In this document: piece after piece, positions 7,930 through 16,529 of the stretch | Layout: the number at the start of each line of letters is the position of its first letter | Numbering within the stretch: position 1 is the first letter of the stretch | Assembly (NCBI RefSeq): GCF_001306455.1 | Contig: NZ_LGTQ01000017.1 | Location: 1 to 34,313 of the forward strand | Origin: Jiulongibacter sediminis | Lineage (GTDB): Bacteria > Bacteroidota > Bacteroidia > Cytophagales > Spirosomataceae | DNA: 34,313 bases | Direction: 5' to 3' | Notes under the pieces: generated by a model | The model's database searches: none | Seen by the model: only the letters and a program-made list of their open reading frames with translations | Told to the model about the DNA's origin: nothing | Program-made: the position numbers and the translations under genes

Positions 7930-9968
7930 TGCATTTCCTTTTTGAGCAATTGTGCATTTACTGCACAGATGATGGTACTAATACTCATCAAAGCAGCCCC
8001 AAAAGCCGGACTTATGATAAGGCCGGGTATGAAGCCGGTGGCCAATGGAAGGGCTATTATATTATAGCCGGTGGCCCAAACCAGATTTTGTACCATTTTC
8101 TTATGCGTTGCTTTTCCAAACAAAATCAGGTTAGCAATATCCTTGGGGTCACTATTAACCAGTACGATATCCGCTGTTTCGGCGGCCACATCTGTGCCTG
8201 AACCTATGGCAATACCCACATCAGACTGAGCCAACGCCGGGGCATCATTGACACCGTCTCCGGTCATGGCCACAAATTCACCTGCGTTTTGCAATTCCTT
8301 TATTTTGTCCTGCTTTTGGTTTGGTAAAACCTGGGCCATGTAATTGTCTAAACCAAGTTCTTCGGCCACGTAAGCCGCCACTTTTTCGTTATCTCCTGTT
8401 AGTAGCGAACATTTTATGCCGTTATCCTGAAGCCTTTTAATGGCATCGTAAGAAGTTTCTCTAATTTGGTCCACAAAACTGATGTAGCCTATAAGTTCCC
8501 CGTCAATAAGAGTATAAACTTTTGTTTCTACCTCTTCTTCCTCTTCAGGTAACTTGATTTCCAAATTCTTGATTAATACTCCACCGCCTGATTGCACTTT
8601 CTTACCATTAACTGTCCCACTTACGCCTATTCCGGCATGATACTCAAAATCAGACGCCTCAGGCAAGTCTAATTTTTCCTCCTTCGCTTTTTTGGCTAGC
8701 CCCTTAGAAATATGATGCTCTGAAAGACTCTCTACCGCCGCAGTATAGGTCAGTAAAGCTCTTTGGTCGTATTTGTCAGAAAGGCTCACTATACGTTTAA
8801 CTTCGTGAGACCCTTTTGTCAAGGTTCCTGTCTTGTCAAATACGATGGTAGAAATTTTGCGGGAGTTTTCAAACGCAGTACGGTTCCTGATTAACAGACC
8901 ATTTTTTGCCGATACGCTGGTAGAAATAGCCGCAACTAATGGCACCGCCAGGCCCAAGGCATGTGGACAACAAATCACCATGACGGTAACCATTCTTTCC
9001 AGGGCGAAAGAAAATTCCTGGCCTAAGGAAAGCCAAACAAAGAAAGTCCCGAACCCCACTACTAAAGCAATGACTGTTAGCCATTTGGCCGCCACATCTG
9101 CCAGGCGTTGAGTTTTAGATTTCTGCTGCTGAGCAGACTTTACCATGTCGATAACCTTCGACAAATAGGTTTCCTTTCCAATGCCTTCTACCTGAACCCG
9201 AATAGCCCCATTGCCATTGATGGCACCTCCGATAGCTAAATCACCCGTACTTTTTGACACTGGCTTACTTTCTCCGGTAAGCATACTTTCGTTGATGTCG
9301 GTTTGGCCTTCAGTAATTAGCCCATCTGCTGGTACCTTTTCTCCTGGTTTTATTAAAATGACATCCCCATGTTTGAGTTCCGAGACCCTCACTTTCATGA
9401 CATGGTCGCCATGAACTAGGTTTGCTTCATTTGGCATTAGCTCTGCCAGTGCCTCCAAAGCCTTGCTGGCTCCGAGCACAGACCTCATTTCGAGCCAATG
9501 ACCCACCAGCATGACATCTATCAGGGTGGCCAATTCCCAAAAAAAAGTTTTCCCCTTTAATCCAAAAACCACAGCCACACTGTAGAAATAAGCGGCCGAA
9601 ATGGCTATGGCGATCAGCGTCATCATGCCGGGCTTTTTGCTCTTTAGTTCACTGAACAAACCCTTCAGGAAGGGCCATCCTCCATAGAAATATATGAGCG
9701 ACGAAAGGATAAAAAGGAGGTAACGGTCAAAAGTAAAACCCCAGTTTACCCCTAGCCACTCCTGAATCATGGGTGATAGAAGCAAAACAGGTATAGTCAA
9801 TGACAGGGAAACCCAAAATCTCCTTTTGAAATCCTCAATCATCATTTTATGGTGGTCGTGACCGTGCTCTCCATGAGCTGGGTTTTGAGCCGAATGATGG
9901 TGTTCATGTTCATTTGGCATATCTTCTGCCGAATGTTGGTGCTGATGGTGTTCGTGTTTTGCTTCCAT
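7926..9968 (-). CDS. copB: copper-translocating P-type ATPase, CPH (P1B-3, CopB-like) type
   Basis: The 680-residue ATPase exports copper from the cytoplasm. The N-terminus (1-42) is His-rich (HEHHQHQH and HGEHGHDHHK) in place of a CxxC ferredoxin-like domain. The motifs seen are TGES (231-234, actuator), CCPHALG with the intramembrane metal motif CPH (334-336), DKTGT (378-382, phosphorylated Asp378) and GDGVNDAPAL in the hinge. CPH, rather than CPC, is characteristic of the P1B-3 group associated with Cu(II)/Cu(I). The nucleotide-domain motif that is normally SEHP reads SEHH (near residue 416), an unusual replacement of the conserved proline. Its stop overlaps the start of the CusB-like gene, and a hairpin lies just upstream of its start (9986-10011). 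Confidence 0.93.
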   Translation of the reverse strand: MEAKHEHHQHQHSAEDMPNEHEHHHSAQNPAHGEHGHDHHKMMIEDFKRRFWVSLSLTIPVLLLSPMIQEWLGVNWGFTFDRYLLFILSSLIYFYGGWPFLKGLFSELKSKKPGMMTLIAIAISAAYFYSVAVVFGLKGKTFFWELATLIDVMLVGHWLEMRSVLGASKALEALAELMPNEANLVHGDHVMKVRVSELKHGDVILIKPGEKVPADGLITEGQTDINESMLTGESKPVSKSTGDLAIGGAINGNGAIRVQVEGIGKETYLSKVIDMVKSAQQQKSKTQRLADVAAKWLTVIALVVGFGTFFVWLSLGQEFSFALERMVTVMVICCPHALGLAVPLVAAISTSVSAKNGLLIRNRTAFENSRKISTIVFDKTGTLTKGSHEVKRIVSLSDKYDQRALLTYTAAVESLSEHHISKGLAKKAKEEKLDLPEASDFEYHAGIGVSGTVNGKKVQSGGGVLIKNLEIKLPEEEEEVETKVYTLIDGELIGYISFVDQIRETSYDAIKRLQDNGIKCSLLTGDNEKVAAYVAEELGLDNYMAQVLPNQKQDKIKELQNAGEFVAMTGDGVNDAPALAQSDVGIAIGSGTDVAAETADIVLVNSDPKDIANLILFGKATHKKMVQNLVWATGYNIIALPLATGFIPGLIISPAFGAALMSISTIICAVNAQLLKKEMQ

Positions 9969-9985
9969 TGTATTCTTTATTTTAA

Positions 9986-10011
9986 GAAGATCGGGAAGCT
10001 TCCCGATCTTC
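9986..10011. repeat. 26-bp perfect palindrome between metal-binding lipoprotein gene and ATPase gene
   Basis: GAAGATCGGGAAG followed directly by its exact reverse complement forms a 26-bp perfect dyad centred on an AAGCTT site in the 51-bp gap between the two genes. It can fold as a strong hairpin in the leader of the ATPase message. No U run follows it on either strand, so it looks like an mRNA processing, attenuation or stability element, or a protein-binding dyad, rather than a simple terminator. Confidence 0.6.
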
Positions 10012-10019
10012 GTTTAAAC

Positions 10020-10301
10020 TTATTCTTCTGTTTCCACTTCCTCCAGATCCATATTGCAAATGGAACATTTATCTCCTTTTACTCCGGTAATCTCCGGATG
10101 CATAGGGCAAGCATAAGTGGCATCTGCCATTTCCATATCTCCATGATTCATATTACTATGATCCATATCACCATGTTGATCCCCTTCCATGTGTTCATGC
10201 GTGTCTTCACTTGAACTTGTATTGCCGCAAGAGCTCAGAACCAAAGAGGATGAGAATAGAACTGTGGCCACAAAAGCGATAGTTAGAATTGTTTTTTTCA
10301 T
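10020..10301 (-). CDS. heavy-metal-binding-domain lipoprotein
   Basis: The 93-residue protein has a signal peptide with lipobox LSSC (about residue 24), a His/Met-rich linker with repeats like HGDMDHSNMNHGDM, and a C-terminal heavy-metal-binding domain, YACPMHPEITGVKGDKCSIC followed by NMDLEEV. This domain is the same type as the one at the N-terminus of the adaptor at 6118-7929, with Cys-Pro-Met-His and Cys-x-x-Cys-x-Met ligands. The protein is predicted to be anchored in the periplasm and to bind copper or silver. It precedes the ATPase gene, from which it is separated by a 26-bp palindrome, so its expression relative to the ATPase may be tuned by that hairpin. Confidence 0.82.
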   Translation of the reverse strand: MKKTILTIAFVATVLFSSSLVLSSCGNTSSSEDTHEHMEGDQHGDMDHSNMNHGDMEMADATYACPMHPEITGVKGDKCSICNMDLEEVETEE

Positions 10302-10319
10302 TTTGATTTTATTTAATAT

Positions 10320-11171
10320 TTAAACATTTATTTGTTTTGATAAATCTGAGTTTCTAAGCTGAGATATCTCTTCTGTTACCTTCTTTAACCTTAGGCTTTT
10401 TATACCTATTTCAGTAAGCCAACTGGAATTCTCAGAAAGGTTCTTTACGGTTATGATATCTTTCTCGATCAATACTTTTTTCTCCGCAGGGGTTAGTGTA
10501 GTTAAGCAGGTAATCGGGTGAATACCGGTTCTGTCAACCCTATCCCTAATGGCATTGCCTTCGGGATAGTCCCAGCTAATCAGTTGCATTCCGGCACATG
10601 CGGCATACTGCGTGGCATCTGATGTAAAACGGGTATTCGTGAAAATCCAGCCCTGATGAAATTTGGCTTCATGGCCGGGTTTCTTAAGCCATTGTTCTTC
10701 CACATCCTTAAACCGTGAATGGATATAAAGAGGGATTTTTACATCGCAGCGACGGTTCTGCAACCTATGAAACTTGCATTCGCACATAAAATGGCGATTA
10801 TCCTTCTCTGCAATGACATCCACTTCATGCGATACACAAGCCCCTTTCACAATAACTCCTACTTGCGTGCTAAACCCTTCTGCAGCTAAAAGAGCACCTA
10901 CGAACTTTTCGAAGGGATAACCTGTCTCCCCTAACTCCATGATAGCCTTTTTCAATTTGTAGCGTGCCGCAGAGGGCCGGGCCCTCTTTCTTAAAAGACC
11001 AAAGGCCTTTTTATAAATTTCGGTGGTGCTGACCCCTTCATATAGGCTATCTCTTATCTCGACCAAAAGTTCCTTTGCTAAGGACTCACTGGCCCCTGCC
11101 CGAAGTAATGATCGAAGAAGTTTGCTTTCATCGAAAACGGCACTTTCGCCAGATGCTTTGATAATTTTCAT
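10320..11171 (-). CDS. ATP-cone plus Mrr-like PD-(D/E)XK nuclease-fold protein
   Basis: The 283-residue cytoplasmic protein begins with an ATP-cone domain (about 1-85, MKIIKASGESAVFDESKLLR), the nucleotide-sensing module of NrdR and ribonucleotide reductases. Residues about 86-190 form a restriction-endonuclease-like fold: YPFEKFVGALLAAEGF (Glu88 region), HEVDVIAEKDNRHFMCECKF with Asp118 and Glu131-x-Lys133 as the expected catalytic residues. The C-terminus (about 225-275) carries a helical segment with HhH-like character (TPAEKKVLIEKDIITVKNL, then IGIKSLRLKKV). Nothing here points to metal transport, yet it is embedded in the copper operon, with 1 bp to the DUF5676 gene upstream and 18 bp to the lipoprotein gene downstream. 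It may be a nucleotide-gated DNA-damage or defence nuclease; its function is unknown. Confidence 0.75.
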   Translation of the reverse strand: MKIIKASGESAVFDESKLLRSLLRAGASESLAKELLVEIRDSLYEGVSTTEIYKKAFGLLRKRARPSAARYKLKKAIMELGETGYPFEKFVGALLAAEGFSTQVGVIVKGACVSHEVDVIAEKDNRHFMCECKFHRLQNRRCDVKIPLYIHSRFKDVEEQWLKKPGHEAKFHQGWIFTNTRFTSDATQYAACAGMQLISWDYPEGNAIRDRVDRTGIHPITCLTTLTPAEKKVLIEKDIITVKNLSENSSWLTEIGIKSLRLKKVTEEISQLRNSDLSKQINV

Positions 11172-11172
11172 G

Positions 11173-11436
11173 TCAACTCAACATTTTTTTCTGTTTTCCA
11201 TCTAAAATCACAGCTCCAAGAATAATAGCCAATAGTACCCCAAGAAGGGAATCCGTTATGGGTACGTCCATCCGAATAAAGCTGGAGGTGTCCATCCCGT
11301 GAAGCAATGCATTATAGAATTTTACGGTGCCTTCTTTTCCTGCAATGAGCATGAGCAAGGCAGATCCCATGTAAAAAACGGCAGCGGCCATTCCTACTGC
11401 CAAAGCGAACTTTTTGATGTTCAAAATATGGTTCAT
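11173..11436 (-). CDS. DUF5676 family small membrane protein
   Basis: The 87-residue protein has two hydrophobic segments (about 10-32, FALAVGMAAAVFYMGSALLMLIAG; about 62-78, SLLGVLLAIILGAVIL) joined by a loop KFYNALLHGMDTSSFIRMD. Pattern and length match the DUF5676 membrane family, which often sits in metal or cation efflux operons in Bacteroidota. It lies between the outer-membrane channel gene and the ATP-cone nuclease gene, all on one strand, with gaps of 24 bp and 1 bp. It probably resides in the inner membrane; its function is unknown, possibly an accessory of the Cus-like pump. Confidence 0.7.
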   Translation of the reverse strand: MNHILNIKKFALAVGMAAAVFYMGSALLMLIAGKEGTVKFYNALLHGMDTSSFIRMDVPITDSLLGVLLAIILGAVILDGKQKKMLS

Positions 11437-11460
11437 AATCGTATATCTATTATGGTTACT

Positions 11461-12696
11461 TTATAAATCACTGGCTGTTAAGGACTCCAATTTTGCCAAA
11501 CTCAGATAATAGTTTTTCGTTGCAGAGGCTTTGGCCATCTCATATCGCAAAGTCTCTTGTTGAATTCTCAATACCTCCTCAAAATTTTCCCCGGAATTGG
11601 CATAAGCCGTGTAAAGGAGATTTTGGATACGTTGGTTCTTTTCAATTTGGTTTTGGTAGTGCTGAAATAATTCCAAAGCCTTTTCCAGTTCAAAGAACGC
11701 CATGGCGTAACTGCCTTTGAGTTTGTTTTCGATACCCTCCCGCTTTTGGGATAGGGACATTTGCATCAGTTTGGATTCTTCGACGTAGGCGGCATTTTTC
11801 TTTTTGAAAATAGGTAAGCTAATTGAAACCATGGGCATCAATACATCTTTGCCATTTTGAGCCATTTCTACCTCTTTTCTTTTGGAAATCATGGCATAGT
11901 CCAGTCCAACTCCCAGATTTGGCTTATATCTCAATTTAGCCAAATTCTCATTGGCCTTTTCCGCCTCAATTTTTGCATCGACCAGAAGCAAGGAAGGGTT
12001 CCTGTCCACTAAATCTTCGATGGGTTCAGAATCTATTCCTGTCAAGCCTTGTGTAAACCGTGGTTCAATGTGAATACTTAATGAATCGCTTCTGTTCAAA
12101 AGCCGGTTTATGTTTACTTCGTAAGGCTTAATGTTTTCTCTCAGCAAAGAAATTTCTGTACGAAGGTTTTCAATCATAATATCAACCCGAAGCACATCGG
12201 ACAATGGAACCTTTCCATTGGAATATTTGGCCGTGCTAAGCAGCTTATAGGTTTGCAGGATTTCCAGATTTTCCTCACTGATACGAATGTGCTCCTTGAT
12301 TTCGGCAAGAGGAAAATAATTTTGCTTTAGGGCCAGAAACAGGTCATTCTTAAGCACATTGATTTCGCCAAACTTGGCTTGAGCCATTAATCCTGCTGCT
12401 TCCTCCCGGGCTTTCAGGGTACCGAACCAGGGAAACATCTGATTTAGCGAGAGCCTGGCTCTTTGTGCTCCCACTCTGGTTTCGATAGGGCTTACAAAAA
12501 CCCCAAGGGAAACTGTAGGGTCAGGTAATGCATTTACCTGTGCAATCCTCTGTAAAGCAGCATTAAACTCACTGTGGGCTGCCTGTATATCAGGGTTGTT
12601 TTCAGCAGCCATAAGCAGGTATTCCTCCAAAGTCTGCCCATGTACAGGTATAACCACTGTAAGGAGGAACATATAACGATAGATTAACTTTTTCAT
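11461..12696 (-). CDS. cusC: CusC/TolC-family outer-membrane efflux channel
   Basis: The 411-residue exported protein has a signal peptide (1-20, MKKLIYRYMFLLTVVIPVHG) and the duplicated helical layout of TolC-family outer membrane factors: LEEYLLMAAENNPDIQAAHS at the start and NPSLLLVDAKIEAEKANENLAKLRYKPNLGVGLDY at the repeat. The region VSLGVFVSPIETRVGAQRARLSLNQMFPWFGTLKAREEA is typical of the Cus/heavy-metal subgroup. It forms the trans-outer-membrane exit duct for the RND pump. Its ATG overlaps the stop of the CusA-like gene by 4 bp (ATGA), which confirms the start and suggests translational coupling. It should form a tripartite complex with the products of 12693-16517 and 6118-7929. Confidence 0.9.
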   Translation of the reverse strand: MKKLIYRYMFLLTVVIPVHGQTLEEYLLMAAENNPDIQAAHSEFNAALQRIAQVNALPDPTVSLGVFVSPIETRVGAQRARLSLNQMFPWFGTLKAREEAAGLMAQAKFGEINVLKNDLFLALKQNYFPLAEIKEHIRISEENLEILQTYKLLSTAKYSNGKVPLSDVLRVDIMIENLRTEISLLRENIKPYEVNINRLLNRSDSLSIHIEPRFTQGLTGIDSEPIEDLVDRNPSLLLVDAKIEAEKANENLAKLRYKPNLGVGLDYAMISKRKEVEMAQNGKDVLMPMVSISLPIFKKKNAAYVEESKLMQMSLSQKREGIENKLKGSYAMAFFELEKALELFQHYQNQIEKNQRIQNLLYTAYANSGENFEEVLRIQQETLRYEMAKASATKNYYLSLAKLESLTASDL

Positions 12697-15600
12697 GCGT
12701 TCAGTTTTTTTAATTTTCGCTCTTCCCGAATTGAAAAAAGAACGGGCAAGATGAAATATGAGGTTATATCGATTATCATTCCACCAAAGGCCGGAATTGC
12801 CATAGGTATCATGATATCAGCCCCTTTACCGGTTGATGTAAAAATGGGCAGCAAGGCAATGATGGTGGTCGTGGTGGTCATAGTACATGCTTTTATGCGT
12901 CGCTGGCCACCTAATACCACAGCATGGCGTAGCTCTTTTAGATTGCTGTATTTATTTTCCTCGAAACTTTGGGTGAGGTAGGTTCCCATGAGCACCCCAT
13001 CGTCTGTGGAAATTCCGAACAGGGCAATAAAACCTACCCAAACAGCCACACTTAGGTTGACCGTGTGCATTTGGAAAAGGTCTCGGATGTTCACACCAAA
13101 AAAGGCAAAATCCATAAACCAACTCTGCCCCCATAACCATAGCATGATGAAACCTCCACAAAAGGCCACTGAAATGCCAGTAAAGACCATCAATGAGCTG
13201 GAAACTGATTTAAACTGGAAGTATAAAATCAGGAATACGATGCCCAGAACGAGAGGCACTATAATAGATAAGCGTTTTTCAGCCCGAAGCTGGTTTTCAT
13301 AACTCCCAGAAAATTTAAAACTTACTCCTGCAGGAACGACCAGTTCGCCATTCTGTATTTTTTCTTCGATATGAGCTTGAGCGGCTTCTACAACATCCAC
13401 CTCAGCAAAACCTTCTTTTTTATCGAGCAGCACGTAACCCACCAAAAAAGTATTTTCACTTTTTATCATTTGGGCACCTTGCACGTAAGCTATCTCTACG
13501 AGGTCTCCCAGTGGAACCTGCACGCTGGTAGGAGTAGGAATATATATTTTTTTAAGATTGCCGGGGTCATCCCGGAGTTCTCTGGGATACCTTACCCGTA
13601 CCGGGAATCTCTCCCTGCCTTCAACCGTTGAGGTGATTTGCATACCACCAATAGCCGTTTCTATGGTTCTTTGAACATCTTCGATGGTGAGGCCGTACCT
13701 AGAAATGGCCTCCCGGTTTATATTCATATGAATGTAGGGCTTGCCCACAATCCGGTCGGCAAAAACGGCTTCCTGTTTGACAGAAGGTACTTCCTTCAAT
13801 ACGTTCTCGAGCTGCAATCCAAAACCTTCAATAGTTTGAAGATCGGGCCCATATACTTTTATACCCATCGGGGCTCTCATGCCAGTTTGAAGCATCACCA
13901 AACGGGTTTCAATGGGCTGAAGTCGTGGGGCAGAGGTAACGCCCGGGATTTTTGTTACCCGAACTATCTCGTTCCAGATGTCGTCACTGGATTTGATTTG
14001 CTCCCTCCAGTTTCTAAAGTATTCTCCTTTGGGGTCAATAATCAAATCGGAAGGTGAAATGCCTTGCTGCAGAGCATCCTCATTTGATAAAGTATCTCCT
14101 TGTGAGCTAATAAAATTATTGTATTCATCAACACGAAACCGTACTCTGTGCCCCTTGGTATTTACAGCAAATTCCGGTTTATAATTGATGATGTTTTCGT
14201 ACATGGAAATCGGAGCCGGATCCAGAGCGGTTTCTGCTCTTCCCATTTTTCCTACGGCCAGGTCAACTTCCGGGATGTTAGCCAGAAGCATGTCCAATTG
14301 CTGAACTACCTGACGGTTTTGCTCCACCCCGGCATGGGGCATTGAGGTTGGCATCAAGAGAAAACTTCCTTCATTCAGAGAAGGCATAAACTCCTTGCCC
14401 ATTCCCGGGAAAGCGTGGCTCATGCCAGACCAAACTGCTGTTTTGCGAACATCTACCTTGACTTGCTCAAAACCTGTGGCAATGAACCCAAAGATGCTGT
14501 CAAAACCTAACCATATATTTGCCCCAAGAAAAATCAGGAAAGAAGGAATTAAAAGAAAACTCTTTTTATGTTCCAGACACCAGCTTAAAATGGGTACGTA
14601 GTATTTCTCCAAAAGAAGGAAAATGGCCAGAACTACCCCAACCATAATCGCCACGAAAATGAAATTGACAAAAAGCGACGTGCCGGCTCCCAGCGGCAAC
14701 CAAAATTTGGCTAAAAGCCATACCACCGCAATGAGCGTTACCAGAAGTTCGCCATGCTTAAAAATGAAGGTCCATACTGAAGACTGTGCAAAACTTTTTG
14801 AAGCCAGGTAGGTTTTGGCGATTCCCAACAAGCTGAACAGAATCAGAATACTTCCTGGAAGAAGATACCCAAAGATAAGGGCGATGAGACCTATCGGAAG
14901 TAGGGAAATAGTTCCGTACTTCTTAAGACGTTCATTGTTAATTTTAACACCAAAAAACCAATGGGCAAAGCTGGGAAGTAGTAGCAAAGCCACAAGCAAT
15001 GCTGCTATTAGTGCAAAGGTTTTGGTATAGGCCAGCGGTGTAAAGAGTTTACCTTCGGCGGCCTGTAAGGTAAATACGGGAACAAAACTCACCACAGTAG
15101 TAGCTACGGCTGTAACAATGGCAGAGCTTACTTCTGCCGCTCCCTGATAAACCGTGGCAATTAAGGGTTGGCCTGGCGGAGCTTCCTCCATTTTTTTCAG
15201 GACATTTTCAGAAAGTACAATGCCCAAATCCACCATAGTGCCAATGGCAATCGCAATTCCGGAAAGAGCGACGATATTGGCATCTACATGAAAATAACGC
15301 ATGGCTATGAAGACCATCAGAATAGCAATGGGCAACAAACTTGAAATCAACAAGGAAGCCCGGAGGTTCAGCACCATGACAATGACTACAAGGAGACTGA
15401 TTAAAACTTCAAGAGAGAGTGCCTCTTCCAATGTCCCCAAAGTCTCTTCTATGAGCTGAGTGCGGTCATAAAATGGAACGATGGTCAATTGGCTCTCTAC
15501 ACCATTAGAAAGAGTCTTTTTAGGCAGACCGCTGGAAATTTCGCCTATTTTTTCTTTAACGGAATTAATAACCTCTAGAGGGTTGGACCCATACTTTGCG

Positions 15601-16517
15601 ACTACCACTCCTCCTACCACTTCGGCACCGTCTTTGTCTAAAAGCCCTCTTCTGGTGGCTGGTCCCAGTGTCACTACCCCAATGTCTTTGACTCGAATAG
15701 GGACGTTTTGGTTTACTGCTACCACGGCTTTTTCCAGGTCCTCTACTGAACGGATATAACCCAATCCTCTAACAAGGTATTCGGCCCGGTTAATTTCAAT
15801 GGTTTTCGCACCCACATCCCTGTTAGATTCTCTAACCGCCTGCATCACTTTGTGCAAGGGTATGCCATAAGCTCGCATGGCGTCCGGGTTTACATCGATT
15901 TGATACTCCTGCACATAGCCACCTATCGATGCTACCTCAGAAACCCCCTCCACAGCGTTCAGACCATACTTTACGTAAAAATCCTGAACCGAACGAATCT
16001 CATGCAAATCCCAGCCACCTGTGGGCTTCCCTGTCTTATCACGCCCCTCTAAAGTATACCAATATACCTGACCTAAAGCGGTGGCATCGGGCCCAAGGGC
16101 AGGCTGAACGCCTTCAGGAAGAAGATTAGACGGTAAAGAATTCAGCTTTTCTAATATTCGGGAGCGGGACCAATAAAAATCAACGTCTTCATTGAAAATG
16201 ATATAGATGCTGGACACCCCAAAAATAGACGAGCTTCGGATTGACTTAACCCCCGAAATTCCTAAAAGAGAGGTGGTAAGCGGATAAGTAATCTGGTCTT
16301 CAATATCCTGCGGTGAACGCCCCATCCATTGCGTAAACACAATCTGTTGGTTCTCTCCAATGTCAGGAATCGCATCTACCGGCACGGGGTCAGATGGTAA
16401 AAAACTAATTTTCCAACCAAAGGGGGAAGTGATTACACCCCATCCGATGACAAGCAACAGTAGAAGGAGTGTAACTAATTTATTATAAAGGAAATACTTA
16501 ATTATCTTATTTAACAT
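12693..16517 (-). CDS. cusA: CusA-like heavy-metal-efflux RND permease
   Basis: The 1274-residue inner-membrane pump uses the proton gradient to export Cu(I)/Ag(I) through CusB and CusC. The hallmarks of HME-RND pumps are present: the N-terminal helix then DAIPDIGENQQIVFTQWMGRSPQDIEDQITYPL, the proton-relay segment GIAIAIGTMVDLGIVLSENV in helix 4, GKEFMPSLNEGSFLLMPTSM in the porter region and the C-terminal FFGVNIRDLF/STDDGVLMGTYL helices. It is about 230 residues longer than E. coli CusA. The extra length is mainly at about 530-690, where several additional hydrophobic helices are inserted after helix 6 (e.g. SLLPIGLIALIFGYLLPGSI, LLVTLIAVVWLLAKFWLPLG). Such enlarged pumps are known in Bacteroidota. 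The gene follows the second multicopper oxidase gene by 12 bp. Confidence 0.93.
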   Translation of the reverse strand: MLNKIIKYFLYNKLVTLLLLLLVIGWGVITSPFGWKISFLPSDPVPVDAIPDIGENQQIVFTQWMGRSPQDIEDQITYPLTTSLLGISGVKSIRSSSIFGVSSIYIIFNEDVDFYWSRSRILEKLNSLPSNLLPEGVQPALGPDATALGQVYWYTLEGRDKTGKPTGGWDLHEIRSVQDFYVKYGLNAVEGVSEVASIGGYVQEYQIDVNPDAMRAYGIPLHKVMQAVRESNRDVGAKTIEINRAEYLVRGLGYIRSVEDLEKAVVAVNQNVPIRVKDIGVVTLGPATRRGLLDKDGAEVVGGVVVAKYGSNPLEVINSVKEKIGEISSGLPKKTLSNGVESQLTIVPFYDRTQLIEETLGTLEEALSLEVLISLLVVIVMVLNLRASLLISSLLPIAILMVFIAMRYFHVDANIVALSGIAIAIGTMVDLGIVLSENVLKKMEEAPPGQPLIATVYQGAAEVSSAIVTAVATTVVSFVPVFTLQAAEGKLFTPLAYTKTFALIAALLVALLLLPSFAHWFFGVKINNERLKKYGTISLLPIGLIALIFGYLLPGSILILFSLLGIAKTYLASKSFAQSSVWTFIFKHGELLVTLIAVVWLLAKFWLPLGAGTSLFVNFIFVAIMVGVVLAIFLLLEKYYVPILSWCLEHKKSFLLIPSFLIFLGANIWLGFDSIFGFIATGFEQVKVDVRKTAVWSGMSHAFPGMGKEFMPSLNEGSFLLMPTSMPHAGVEQNRQVVQQLDMLLANIPEVDLAVGKMGRAETALDPAPISMYENIINYKPEFAVNTKGHRVRFRVDEYNNFISSQGDTLSNEDALQQGISPSDLIIDPKGEYFRNWREQIKSSDDIWNEIVRVTKIPGVTSAPRLQPIETRLVMLQTGMRAPMGIKVYGPDLQTIEGFGLQLENVLKEVPSVKQEAVFADRIVGKPYIHMNINREAISRYGLTIEDVQRTIETAIGGMQITSTVEGRERFPVRVRYPRELRDDPGNLKKIYIPTPTSVQVPLGDLVEIAYVQGAQMIKSENTFLVGYVLLDKKEGFAEVDVVEAAQAHIEEKIQNGELVVPAGVSFKFSGSYENQLRAEKRLSIIVPLVLGIVFLILYFQFKSVSSSLMVFTGISVAFCGGFIMLWLWGQSWFMDFAFFGVNIRDLFQMHTVNLSVAVWVGFIALFGISTDDGVLMGTYLTQSFEENKYSNLKELRHAVVLGGQRRIKACTMTTTTTIIALLPIFTSTGKGADIMIPMAIPAFGGMIIDITSYFILPVLFSIREERKLKKLNA

Positions 16518-16529
16518 AGCTCAAATGGT

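Noticed and set aside
9849-10214. 121-codon plus-strand frame spanning the ATPase start and the metal-binding lipoprotein gene
   Set aside because: Its Met/His/Phe-rich composition is produced by the His/Met codons of the two real genes on the other strand.
13638-14057. 139-codon plus-strand open frame opposite the CusA-like gene
   Set aside because: It lies wholly antisense to a clear RND permease gene, has no family-like motif and no suitable upstream signals; it is a shadow frame, as are the other plus-strand frames inside minus-strand genes.
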